Assembly: GCA_014529385.2 (NCBI GenBank)
Contig: CM043967.1
Location: forward strand, 9,625,501-9,689,500
DNA length: 64,000 nucleotides
Source of the DNA: Adiantum capillus-veneris
Lineage: Eukaryota > Streptophyta > Polypodiopsida > Polypodiales > Pteridaceae
Direction: 5' to 3'
Shown here: piece after piece, positions 11,345-20,798 of the stretch
Layout of the letters: every line of letters starts with the position of its first letter
Numbering within the stretch: position 1 is the first letter of the stretch
Translations under genes and position numbers: made by a program
Notes under the pieces: model-generated
Databases searched by the model: none
Told to the model about the DNA's origin: nothing
The model's input: the letters and a program-made list of their open reading frames with translations, nothing else

Positions 11345-11381
11345 CACGTGGTCCCCTGAATATCTCTCTCCTTAATATATA
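11345..11381 (+). promoter_or_regulatory. Likely core promoter of the GDSL gene (G-box plus TATA)
   Basis: A palindromic G-box CACGTG at 11345-11350 is followed by a TATA-like AATATATAG at about 11374-11382. The TATA sits about 70 bp before the ATG at 11452, which leaves a short leader of about 40 bp. G-boxes are bound by bZIP and bHLH factors. Assignment rests on motif and spacing only. Confidence 0.5.
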
Positions 11382-11451
11382 GAATAGATAGATTCACATA
11401 GACCGGTGACAGAAGTTAAGCGATACTGTCGACAATGTAGAACGTAGGACA

Positions 11452-11746
11452 ATGGCAGGAAGGATGATGAAGGCAGCTGCTTATCTGTCGTGTATAAGGC
11501 TTGTTCTTCTTCTGCCGCTTGTTAAGCCTTGCCATGGCGGACACTCTTCTTCACAAGAGCACCAAAGCCAAAGGCACTGCGCAACCACGCCCCTGTTTGT
11601 GTTTGGCGCATCCATGATGGATGTGGGGGAGAATGCGCAAGCTCTTCCTCTTCGTTCCCGCACTGAGTTCCCTCCTTATGGCATCGACTACTTCTCTCGC
11701 CCTTCCAAGCGCTACAGCAACGGTCGTCTCATTGTGGATTTCATCA
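11452..11746 (+). CDS. GDSL esterase/lipase, first exon (orphaned)
   Basis: The first 98 codons match the start of plant GDSL-family esterases/lipases, which hydrolyse ester bonds in the secretory pathway or cell wall. Residues 8-29 form a hydrophobic signal-peptide-like segment. Block I lies at 51-59 as FGASMMDVG; the family normally has GDS, so the Asp before catalytic Ser54 is Ala here. EFPPYGIDYF (72-81) and SNGRLIVDFI (89-98) are characteristic and mark the usual end of exon 1. A consensus splice donor GTAAGA begins at 11747. The remaining exons, including blocks II, III and V with the catalytic Asp and His, are not found in this window. Either a huge intron was filled by the retrotransposons to the right, or this is a gene fragment. 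The ATG is the first in frame and precedes the signal peptide. Confidence 0.75.
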
Positions 11747-12622
11747 GTAAGATTTTATCTTTTCAACTTGCAAGCAAGCATTTCTACTGGTTTATATAGC
11801 TTTTGTTTGGACTGTCTTTTTAAGTTTTTGGGTTTTTCTACTGTACCATGATTTTTGACTCCACAACAGGACCTTGCTATATGGTTTTCATGATTGGTTG
11901 CCTACATAAGTACCTAGTGTTAGGAATTTAGGGTTAGTAGAAGCTTAGATTAGGGCTAGGCTACGTTGTCTTCACTAAGTTATTGGTCATGGTTAGTAGA
12001 CATAATTATGGGCATTAAGAGAGAGAAATGAGAGACACCAAAAGCAAGATATAATGCAAAAAAGAAAGTTATTCTACACGTGTACAGAAGTGAGTACAAT
12101 GGGTGATTATATAGGCAAGAGGGAGAGTCTTTGGATGACATAAGTAGTGATGTTGCTCTCCTTGTGAGAAGGTTTACCTCCCACCTCCCCATAATTCTAG
12201 CAACCTCGATGACCGTTTAGGCTACTTTTGGACCTTACAGATGTGCCCAAATAAATGTATTTACCTCATAATTTGCCCTAGGCTCCATATCCGATGATCA
12301 TAAAGTTGATGTCAATCTGCATGGTGGATGTCTTCTTTGAATATTCCGAGAGCACAAGCTTGGAAGAGTCTATTGGTGAGTTCTTTGCAAAGTGCAAAAC
12401 ACATATGACATACGTGTCTTGAGAATTCTCATTGAAGAAGGTCTTAGCATTAAGCATTGCAATATCTAATCTCCTTACAAGGATGGTAGGTGGAGTGATA
12501 TGGCCAAGTCATCACAAGTATGGCATGCAAGGGATCCTTCATATGAAGGGATTTAATAATCAAGTTTTGTGAGAGTGCGCGTGTGCAGAAGCGAGAGAGA
12601 GAGACGAAGAAGAAGAGAGTTT
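11747..12622. other. Putative GDSL intron / unassigned DNA, with a dispersed repeat
   Basis: No coding region is recognised. The segment 12086-12157 (containing AGTGAGTACAATGGGTGAT and GAGAGTCTTTGGATGACATA) recurs at 47826-47897 with few changes, so part of this stretch is a dispersed repeat of unknown type. A possible terminus TGTTAGGAATT lies near 11918. Confidence 0.6.
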
Positions 12623-12627
12623 TAATG

Positions 12628-13211
12628 TGTTAGGTGCGGCGGAATGAATGATGTTCTTTCTCAAGATGAGTACTCCATAATGTGCTCAAGGTTCCTTTTT
12701 GTTCTTATGGAAGGGAGAGCCTTCCGTTCTTCCGTTCTTAATGAGAGAGTGCTATGATCACAAACAAAGTGAATGGACACTGTGTGTGCAAGTGTATGAG
12801 ACTGAGAGATAGAGAGAGAAGAGAAATACGACACCAAGACGTTGTAAAACCTTTCTCCGAAGGCCCCACTCTCGTCGGCGAGAGTGGTCTACTATTGATT
12901 GCACAAACTGGTACAAAGTGGATGCATGTGATTGATGTACGTCTAGGCTAGGTCGATGTCGACGACGGGGATGACGAGACCGACGCTATGGTTGAAATCT
13001 GCAACTCTTTATCGGCTGTCCAAAAACGCTCAAGGCTAAAATGTGCTGAAAATCAAAACGCTGATTTGGGGGCTGATTTCGGCTGCTGAAAACGCTGCTT
13101 GGGACTGTCAAAAACGCTGAATTTCTGCTGCAAGGCGATGCTGAAAAACGCTTGATGAAAAACGCCAGTGGTTGATGTCCTATGGCGATGATGCCTGCTG
13201 AAAAGCGCTAG
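12628..13211 (-). repeat. B1 3' LTR, first part
   Basis: Homologous to 19250-19778 with about the same level of small differences throughout. It includes the perfect hairpin CCACTCTCG-TCGG-CGAGAGTGG at 12866-12887 and the iterated AAAACGC motifs (minus strand GCGTTTT) from about 13022 on. It breaks at 13211, where D inserted. Confidence 0.9.
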
Positions 13212-13484
13212 TGTTGCTAAACTGGCTTTATTTGACAAGAAAATAATTCTAAATGAATTATTGGATTTATAAGTGAGAGGGTTTTCTCGCTTGGAACAAC
13301 AGGAAAAATAATTCTAAATGAATTATTGAATTTTTGAATTTCTGTTTAAATTAATTTTAAAGTTCTCTTTTGAGAAAGAACTAGCTAAACTCACCATTGA
13401 GCAAGATTTGGATTTTTTCCGGTTTCTCCCCGGCAGTTCAGTTGGACCTCTATAGTTGAGGACAACTGTTTATAAGTGAGAGGG
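13212..13484 (+). repeat. D: first truncated LTR plus remnant of internal 3' end
   Basis: The first 180 bp duplicate 13485 onward almost exactly. The last 50 bp (GGACAACTGTTTATAAGTG then AGAGGGA) correspond to the pol stop region and polypurine tract at 14465-14491. The 273-bp unit looks like a collapsed LTR-internal unit. Confidence 0.75.
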
Positions 13485-13984
13485 ATGTTGCTAAACTGGC
13501 TTTATTTGACAAGAAAATAATTCTAAATGAATTATTGGATTTATAAGTGAGAGGGTTTTCTCGCTTGGAACAACAGGAAAAATAATTCTAAATGAATTAT
13601 TGGAATTTTAAGTGAGAGGGTTTTTCTCACTGGAGACATCCGAGTACAGTGTATTCCTAGTGCGTCGTTCAAAGTAATGACGGAAGCACTGAGAACGGGA
13701 ATATCTGTAAGGCCACCAGGAACGGGTACTTCTGATGCGTCACATCGGATGGGTGACAGGGAGCATCGGAAAGAAGTATCCGACCATCCAGGAACGGACA
13801 TCTCTGATGCGTCACAGGATGGGTGACATAGAGCATCGTGAAGGAGATTGTACCGTAAGTTCGGTAGGAAAGGACTAGGTGATGGGTATTCTTGATGCGT
13901 CACAAGGTGGGTGACGGGTGCATCGGAAAGGGAATATCCATAGACGGGAGGAAATTCCGAACTGTGTTAGAATTGTGCACAAGG
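13485..13984 (+). repeat. D: second LTR, 5' portion, with hairpin array
   Basis: Same start as 13212 but continuing into the hairpin-bearing U3 segment also present in solo LTR E (38983-39366). It passes into pol coding sequence at about 13985 across a stretch of partial similarity between LTR and pol (AAGCAAGCATAGAAG), so a microhomology junction is likely. Confidence 0.75.
13734..13924 (+). other. Three tandem hairpins GATGC-GTCAC ... GTGAC-GCATC
   Basis: Hairpin 1 at 13734-13767, hairpin 2 at 13806-13837, hairpin 3 at 13894-13924. In each, GATGC pairs with GCATC and GTCAC pairs with GTGAC around a short GATGG-type loop. Related hairpins occur at 14618-14649, 39202-39235, 39274-39305, 43134-43166 and 43220-43248. 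Function unknown; an RNA fold or a protein-binding dyad are both possible. Confidence 0.7.
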
Positions 13985-14479
13985 AAAAGCAAGCATAGAA
14001 GGAATCTAGACTTAACAGTCGGACAATTAGTCTTACTCAAGTTTGAGAAGGCAAGACTTAAGAAACAAGCGTCTCATAAGGGGAAGGTGGTAAAACTTTC
14101 TACCCGTTATTATGGGCCGTTTAAGATCACTGAGCGAGTAAATGATGTCACGTTCCGATTAGCGCTACTGCCTAATTGGAAGATCCATAATGCTTTCCAT
14201 GTTAGTTTACTCCGGCCGTATGTGGGACCGCCTCCAAGCCAGCCTAGTGCTGAGGAACCTCCTGAGGTTGAGGAAATGGAAGAAATACTCCAACCGGAGC
14301 AGATAGTAAGTCATCAGGAGCGGTCTCTCAAATCCGGAAAGATAACACGGAAGTATTTGGTTAAGTTTAAGAACTATTCGAATCTAGATGTTCAGTGGAT
14401 GACGCAGGAGGAATTAGCAGCTTATCCCGAGATACTGGAGGTATATGTCCAAGCACTACAGTTGAGGTCAACTGTTTAG
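13985..14479 (+). pseudogene. D pol C-terminus: integrase tail and chromodomain
   Basis: About 165 codons with the integrase C-terminal segment (VLLKFEKARLKK, TRYYGPFKI, IHNAFHVSLLRPY) and a chromodomain (EEILQPEQI, KYLVKFKNY, then W at the expected spacing in DVQWMTQEEL), ending in TAG at 14477-14479. An upstream ATG at 13892 lies in LTR sequence and is not a genuine pol start. All catalytic parts of pol are missing, so the fragment is inert. It is the closest match in the window to the tail of A (1095-3239) and to 35086-35313. Confidence 0.88.
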
Positions 14480-14491
14480 AAGCCAGAGGGA

Positions 14492-15545
14492 TGTTGCTAA
14501 TTGGACTATTTTCTTATTTTTAATGATTAATCTCTTTTTTAGGATATTTTATTATGTGCACTAAGAACTGTTAAAAGATTGTAGCTACAGGAACTAAATC
14601 AAGAACGGACAAACTCTGATGTGTCATTTGATGGGTGACGGTAAACATCGCGTAAGAACGCAAGCACAAGAATAAAGATGGGTTCAATGAAGCTTTTTAC
14701 GAAAAGCAGGAACAATCGCGGGAAGGCAGACGCTTTCCCGCGAGGAATCTATGTTTGCATTGCATTCGTGCATGTGGTTGCATCCAGGGATGCCTGGGAA
14801 GTGTTGTGAAATGCATTGGTTTTAACTTATAAGGTTTTATTGAGTTTTTGGGTAGGTTCAGACCAATTTTAAAATATGTCGGCCACCCACTTAATAAGTG
14901 GGCAGCCACTTAGAAGATAAAGCAACAAAACCAGCCAGCGAATTCTCTCTCCCTATTTCGGGTAGAACAGCAAAAAAAAAACAAAAAAAAAAAAAGGCCG
15001 CGATCTCTACGCGAGCAGTTATTCGTGCCGTGGCTAGGGAGCTATAAAAGCACCACATGCCCTCACTCACGGGAGGTACCAACGTCAGCAAGAGAAGACT
15101 CTGCCGCAAGAGATCGCGAGACTACGAAGCACGGAAGTCGCTTTTCCCGCGCAAGAGCGACAGGTATCTATTCTGGATTCGCCATACGAATTGTTGTCAC
15201 GTGTTTGTGTGGTTTGTTTTGCAAGAATCTCCCGTCTTACGGGAAGGCCCTTCACGGGAAGTACAGCTTCACGCCTAAGTCCCTTACGGGAAGGAACGGC
15301 CTTGCATCCAAGCCCTTTACGGGAAAGCGCGACCTTTGGGTCTAAGATTACAGAACGGAGGGGTTTCCTCGGGTTCTCGTGCTTGTATACGAATTCTCCC
15401 CGAATAAAAGAATACTCTTAACGGGGGGGGACCAGCCCATCTTCTGGTCCCCAATACTGGGTCGATCTTCTCCATTCTCTCACATTTGCAAAGTATTTTC
15501 ATTTTCAGATTTTCAAGTGCTCGTGTACGCTCCCGTTTTGTGACA
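14492..15545 (+). repeat. D 3' LTR
   Basis: Starts TGTTGCTAATTGG directly after the tract AGCCAGAGGGA (14481-14491) and ends TTTTGTGACA. It has one hairpin (14618-14649), a TATA box TATAAAA at 15043-15049, repeated CGGGAAGG/AAGTCC units at about 15236-15345, a polyadenylation signal AATAAA at 15403-15408, and a G-rich hairpin just after it. It shares this layout with the solo LTR at 42995-44265. Confidence 0.88.
15403..15452 (+). other. AATAAA followed by hairpin GGGGACCAG/CTGGTCCCC
   Basis: AATAAA at 15403-15408; 9-bp perfect arms at 15427-15435 and 15444-15452 around CCCATCTT. The same pair occurs at 44126-44172 and, with wobble-preserving changes, at 44737-44795. It is probably the R-region poly(A) structure. 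Confidence 0.7.
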
Positions 15546-15550
15546 GCTAG

Positions 15551-16014
15551 TGCTGATGTTGATGCAAAACGCTAGCATGGGGAGTCTTCTGCTTGGAGGG
15601 AAAACCACCAAGGGGGTTCTTGCTAAGAAGTTGCTTGTTGAGCGATGGAGCTCCTGTTGCCTCTTCTACCAATTAGTGCTAGTCTAGGTTTGCTTATATA
15701 CAAACTTACTCAATTTTCCCTACCTACTTTCCTACAAAAGTCACTTAAAAATAATAAGTGAAAATGTCAAAAATAGGGAAAATAGACTAAATGCATTGGA
15801 GGATTCTGATGGATTCTGATGGGAATGCTTATGATCATGCTGTGTGCAACCAAAGGATATGCATTCACACTAAGTACCTGGGCATGCACGGTCTGCGAAT
15901 AGACTCACAAAAGTGTCAGAACACACTTCTAAATCTAGATTGACTGGACTGACTGAACCCTTGTCGTGTTGTAGCTTGTCCACAGACACATAGGGTTGGA
16001 TGTGTCACGTGACA
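15551..16014 (-). repeat. B1 3' LTR, second part (U3)
   Basis: Continues the LTR after D. Homologous to 32332-32831 and, in reverse, to 31138-31600. The outer end reads TGTCACGTGACA, a palindromic terminus. The TATA-type ATATAC/GTATAT lies at about 15696. Confidence 0.88.
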
Positions 16015-17071
16015 TCCCCTCCTTTTCAAATGAGGTATTGATACCGAACTGTATGGCGTCGAGGGAGATCGCCAATAGCATCCGGAATCGTGGAAGGGAC
16101 TCTTCGCAAGCCCACTCTGATGTGTGGGTCGTGCGGTACTTGAACTTCATAAAGGTCTGCAACACTTGCTTCTTTGGGCCGCGCCGAAAGCGACACAAAG
16201 TCTTATGTGGCTCCTTTAATACTTCAACTTCGTCGAGAGTCATGCTTCTTTCTTGTTCAAGAATCTCCATGGCTGAAAATTCCTGAAACCACTTCCAACA
16301 CAGAAACATGAACATATCTATTCCATGTAAAGTGACTGGAAAAAATCTTGTCTTCTTCAAAGACTGTGCATGCAATGTAGATGAACAAAGAGACGGAGGG
16401 CCAAACCGTTCACCACACACACGCAAACAATGAGATCGAATCTTTCTCTTCTGATCTAAAGCAATCAATTGTGGCAATTCACAACGGAAATGCCCATGCT
16501 TGATGCTCATACTTTCATGTGCTCTTTCTACAAATGTGTCATGCCAAGGAAGGGACATGAAATGTGACTTCCTTGAATGCATACTTTTCAGCTTTTCATG
16601 AAAAATCCACATACATTCATGCTCATTCATGAGTGAAACGTGCTCAACGTACAATATGTCATGCCTAGTAAAAGGGATCACATAAAGACGTCGACTAAAA
16701 TACAGGAAACGATCGCGAATGAAACACTCGTACAATGCGGTCGTACCAATCATGCGAACACATAATACTTCTTGTAAGGGTTCTTTAGACCTCGGCTCGA
16801 GAGCGAAGATCGGTTCTTCCTGAAGGGGTTCTTGGGACCTAGGCTCGAGAGCCAAGATCGATCTTTCGTGATTGATCGAATCTGCAACGAGGTTAGCTTC
16901 GCTAGAAAAAGCATCCACTAACTCATCATCCTTGTGAACAATTATATCATCTTGATGCAAATCATCATGCTTGTGAGAAATCACATCGTGATCATCATGC
17001 TTGTCATTGTCTACCAAATCCTCATGCAAATCATTGGCATTCAAATCATCATGCACGTATTTTCCGCCCAA
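15935..17071 (-). pseudogene. B1 third region: Asp/His-rich tract plus conserved protein with chromodomain-like tail
   Basis: 378 codons open. Residues 7-53 are almost wholly Asp, His, Asn, Lys and Leu in short repeats such as HDDL and NDKHDDHD. Residues 71-101 are two copies of a LALEPRSxEPLQE unit. Residues 104-270 match no domain I recognise. Residues 286-326 (RRGPKKQ, MKFKYR, EW, ESL) line up with the chromodomains of A and D with identical spacing between KFK, Trp and the final Leu. The frame crosses the polypurine tract and ends in the LTR. B2 carries the same region, showing it is a constant part of the family. Function unknown; chromatin targeting of Gag is a possible role for the tail. 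B1 has lost about 150 bp at the protease junction, so here it is not joined to Gag. Confidence 0.7.
16015..16030 (-). promoter_or_regulatory. B1 polypurine tract
   Basis: Minus strand reads TTTGAAAAGGAGGGGA immediately before the LTR TG. The same tract is at 31125-31137 in B2. ORF3 reads straight through it into the LTR. Confidence 0.85.
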
Positions 17072-17355
17072 TCAATGAGAGGCTTACACTCACGAAACCA
17101 TTGAATACCCAAAATCATATCACATCCTGAGAGAGGAGAGACAAAAAATCTTCTACGGAAAGCAGCTTGTTGAATTGTAAACAACACATCAAGACACTCT
17201 TTCGTGATGAGAGAGTCCATATTGGGAGAAAAGCCAGAAACTTCGAGAGGAGATTTATGACTAACCTCTAGGCGGGCTTTCTCAACAAGAGAGGGACCGA
17301 TCACATCATGCATACTACCTAGGTCAAACAATATGACAAAACGTTGCCCCGTCAT
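17041..17355 (-). pseudogene. B1 retropepsin-like protease
   Basis: About 100 codons matching a Ty3-type aspartic protease. The active-site region is LFDLGSMHDV, with DLG where DSG/DTG is usual (B2 has DPG), and the flap/late motif SGCDMILGIQWF is followed by the second conserved hydrophobic strand. It would cleave Gag in the particle. A stop (TAA) lies just upstream at about 17369 and a deletion ends the frame early. No reverse transcriptase follows, unlike a normal Ty3/gypsy pol. Confidence 0.8.
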
Positions 17356-17377
17356 ATGACCATAACATTATATGAGA

Positions 17378-18829
17378 GAATCATCAATGGGAGGGTCAGG
17401 AGAAACTTGGGGCACACTCGTGCTATCATTAATTGCATTGACAGAGAAAGTGGGTTCTGTGGATTCTTTAGATTCATTTGGTTCAAGCTTAGGACATGTT
17501 CTTTTTATGCGACCCTTAATGTGACAATGAAAACAACGACCTTCCTTAGAATAAGTGCTTTGCTCTTCCGACGTGATTTATCCTTCTAAAATTCCTTGTG
17601 CTACCTTTTCATACGGAGTGAGCTTAGGTTTAGCAATTGTGTTAGCCTTACCCTTAGGTTCATTGGAAGAATTCTTTTCTGAGAGATTGTTGGAAGGTTG
17701 GTTAGAAGAGTTACCGTTCTGAGGGTTTTGAGAAGTCTGTGATGTACTTGTGGAAGTCTTGTTCTCCTTAGCCTTTTTCTTGTTGTGCTTCATCTCTTGT
17801 GCGAGAGCAATCGCTACCGCCTTGTTGAGATCGATTGGATCGAGCACCTTGACATCATACTTGATATACTCGTCCAATCCTTAAAGGAATGCCTCTTTGC
17901 GTTCATCATCCGACTTGCGTAATTGGGTACCTAGCTGCAAAACACGATTAGAAAAAGACATAACCGGCATACCATTTTGCTTGAGAGCGCGCCAATCGTC
18001 CTTCAATCGTGCGAGGTACTGAGGTGGCATAAACAGTGCCTTGAGCTTGTCTTGGAAATCAGCCCAATTGAAGGAAAGGGACGTGAATTCGTCGGCTTCC
18101 TCTAGGTGTGTGGCTACCTGTGCCTCTTGCCATGTGGTACCAGTTGATGGTATCACCGGCAAGGTGCATAGCTGCCGTCAAAACTTTGCTATTTCCTGTC
18201 TTCTTAGTTGTCGCAAAATAAGCATTAAATTGATGTAACCAAGAATAAATAACCGTAGCATCCATCTTACCATCATACTTACTGAAAGTCAACTTTTCTG
18301 TGACTGGGTTATTGGAATCCGCATCGTGGCTTGCGCCACTTGAGGAACTCCCACGATCTTTGGTTGGTTCGGACTTCGAGGCAAGTACTTATCGAACCAA
18401 TTCTTGAGTGCGGAGGTCTCTTTGAGCCTCACGCTTGGCCTCCAAGGCCGCTCTTTGAACCTCACGATCGGCTTCCAAGGCCGCTCGTCTTACTTCGGCT
18501 TCCTCCTTTCTTTGTAGTTTTCTTTCTTTTCGTTCGTCGCACTTGCGTTCCAAAGCAATGCGAGTTACTTCTTGTTGTATGGCAATTCTTTCGTTTCTTT
18601 CTTCGCGCTCGCGGTCCTTGGCTTCCTGTCGTTCTGCTTTTCTTTCTAGTTGCGCCATCATCTCCATCATCGACTTGACCTTCACCTCCATAGAATTTGG
18701 TACAACTCGTGGCGTAGATGGGGAAGGGGGAGGGTCGGAAAAATCTCTTGGTGGGGAGAACTCTTCATCGCCTCTCTCATGCTCATCACCTGTATGCGAA
18801 GTATCCATTCCGCTTCGGGTGATGACCAT
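17378..18829 (-). pseudogene. B1 Gag (capsid and zinc knuckle), degraded
   Basis: Starts MVITRSGMDTSHTGDEHERG, as in B2. Residues about 55-146 are a highly charged Glu/Arg/Lys segment likely to form a coiled coil. The capsid follows (LTFSKYDGKMDATVI, then WADFQDKLKALFMPP and RVLQLGTQLRK). A knuckle lies at about 17505-17550 as CFHCHIKGRIKRTC, with Arg where the zinc-binding His should be. Breaks: CAA to TAA at 18389, a 2-nt loss near 18130, and TAA codons at 17881 and 17578. Each was identified by comparing with B2, which lacks those particular lesions. The distance from knuckle to protease is normal for gag-pro. Confidence 0.85.
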
Positions 18830-19236
18830 GCACTATGATCTTTGGTTCTTAAGTTCACGACGAACTTGGGTTCTTGGGTTCTTGAGGGTTTTCTTTCGCT
18901 TGCAATCTGTGTTTGAGAAGGATCTTCTCTTCACTCGAGTTCTGCTCTTTTCGGCGGGCGCACCCTTTGGCGGCCTTGCGCTCACACCAAGGTTGCTTTT
19001 TCCTACCTCACGTCGATTGGCCGGCCGCTAAGTGCACGGTCCGCTCTCAATGAGTAAAAAGAGGCACAAGGGGAGGCTGGACAAGCCCTTCTTTCTTGGG
19101 ATTCCTGTCACTCTTTAAAAACACGATTAGGAATCGACACGCCCAAGCGAACTTGGGTTCGTGCGACCGCAACAAGCAAAAAATATTCTTCTGATTCTTG
19201 TGGTTCTTTCCTTGAGTGATACAGAACACTGTCAAA

Positions 19237-19248
19237 GCTCTGATGCCA
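19237..19248 (-). promoter_or_regulatory. B1 primer-binding site
   Basis: Minus strand reads TGGCATCAGAGC one base after the LTR, a one-base variant of the initiator tRNA-Met site. The leader 18830-19236 is non-coding. Confidence 0.88.
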
Positions 19249-19249
19249 A

Positions 19250-19778
19250 TGTTAGGTGCAACGGAATGAATGATGTTCTTTCTCAAGATGAGTGCTCCAT
19301 AGTGTGCTCAAGGTTCCTTTTTGTTCTTATGGAAGGGAGAGCCTTCCGTTCTTAATGAGAGAGTGCTATGATCACAAACAAAGTGAATGGACACTGTGCG
19401 TGCAAGTGTATGAGACTGAGAGATAGAGAGAGAAGAGAAATACGACACCAAGATGTAAAACCCTCCTCCGAAAGCCCCACTCTCGTCGGCGAGAGTGGTC
19501 TACTATTGATTGCACAAACTGGTAGAAAGTGGATGCATCTGACTGATGCAAGTCTAGGCTAGGTCGATGTCGACGACGGGGATGACGAGACCGACGCTAT
19601 GGCTGAAATCTGCTACTCTTATCTGCTGTCCAAAAACGCTCAAGGCTGAAATCTGCTGAAAATCAAAACGCTGATTTGGGGGCTGATTTTGGCTGCTGAA
19701 AACGCTGCTTGGGACTGTCAAAAAGGCTGAATTTCTGCTGCAAGACGATGCTGAAAAACGCTTGATGAAAAACGCCAG
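19250..19778 (-). repeat. B1 5' LTR, first part
   Basis: Begins TGTTAGGTGC, homologous to 12628-13211. It carries the hairpin at 19477-19498 and the iterated AAAACGC motifs at about 19632-19776. It stops at AACGCCAG where B2 inserted and resumes at 32332. Confidence 0.9.
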
Positions 19779-20105
19779 TGTCACGTGACACATCCGACCC
19801 TGTGTCCGTGGACAAGCTACAGCATGATCAGGGTTCGATCAGTCCAGTCAGTCTAGATTTAGAAGTGATCTGGCACTTTTGTGAGTCTATTCGTAGACCG
19901 TGCATGCCTAGTCACTTAGTGTAGATGCATATCCTCTGGTTGCACACAGCATGATCATAAGCATTCGCATCATAATCCATCAGAATCCTTCAGGGGAATT
20001 TTCCAGTGCATTTAGCCTATTTTACCTATTTTTGACATTTTTCACTTATTATTTTAAGTGACTTTTGTTGGAAAGTAGGTAGGGCAAATTGAGTAAGTTT
20101 GTATA
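19779..20105 (+). repeat. B2 5' LTR, first 327 bp
   Basis: Closely matches the start of the B2 3' LTR (31138-31460), including GTGACTTTTGTTGGAAAGTA. It stops at the TATA sequence (TTTGTATA), where another LTR begins. Confidence 0.88.
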
Positions 20106-20798
20106 TGTCACGTGACACATCCAACCCTATGTGTCCGTGGACAAGCTACAGCATGATCAGGGTTCAGTCAGTCGAGTCAGTATAGATTTAGAAGTGATAT
20201 GGCACTTTTGTGAGTCTATTCGTAGACCGTGCATGCCAAGTCACTTAGTGTAGATGCATATCCTTTGGTTGCACACAGCATGATCATCAGTATTCCCATC
20301 AGAATCCATTAGAATCAGTTAGGGGATTTTTCCAGTGCATTTTTTCCCTATTTTTGACATTTTTCACTTATTAGTTTTAGTGACTTTCCAACAAAAGTTC
20401 GTAGGGCAATTTTGCTAAGAAAATATATAAGCAAACCAAAGCTAGCATTCTTTGGTAGATGAGCAAGGAGCACAACAGGCCCCAGGCAGCAGGTACTTCC
20501 TCTCTCTCAGCAAGAACCCCTCAGCCCCCACAAGCACTTGGCGTTTTTGGTTCAACCCTCATCGCCGACAGTTCAGCCTAGCGTTTTGTAGCATCGCCAT
20601 CAACATCCTTGCAAGTTGGCGCTTTCAACCTTCCCATCATCGCTAGCGTCCCGAGCGTTTTTGATCACTGCTGCCAAGTTGCCATTGCCAGTGTTTTCTA
20701 TCCTCAACATGGCTGCATGACCAGCGTTTTCGGCCCCTTAATCGCAGCAGACAATCAGCGTTTTCAGCTCTCAAGTGCAGCAGCAAAAACGCAGCCAC
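20106..20798 (+). repeat. LTR fragment X (B-like subfamily)
   Basis: Begins TGTCACGTGACACATCCAAC like a B LTR but diverges afterwards (for example TTCCAACAAAAGTTCG and AAATATATAAGC at about 20430). It contains about eight AGCGTTTT-type repeats at 20530-20790 and ends where C1 starts. Its 3' part is missing. Confidence 0.8.

Larger units (their letters stand above)
13212..15545 (+). mobile_element. Element D: internally deleted chromovirus with three LTR starts
   Basis: Inserted in the B1 LTR with perfect duplications GCTAG at 13207-13211 and 15546-15550. LTR starts (TGTTGCTAA) occur at 13212, 13485 and 14492. The last two are each preceded by a purine-rich tract and by the tail of an internal region (AACTGTTTA...GAGGGA). 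The structure is thus LTR, mini-internal, LTR, mini-internal, LTR within one target duplication. Only the last 165 codons or so of pol remain. Confidence 0.85.

Noticed and set aside
15025-15345. 106-codon frame in the D LTR
   Set aside because: It begins at the TATA box and reads through leader repeats; no protein family recognised.
15935-16900. Envelope-like protein in the B third region
   Set aside because: No transmembrane helix, signal peptide or furin-type site was seen; the chromodomain-like spacing at the end fits better.
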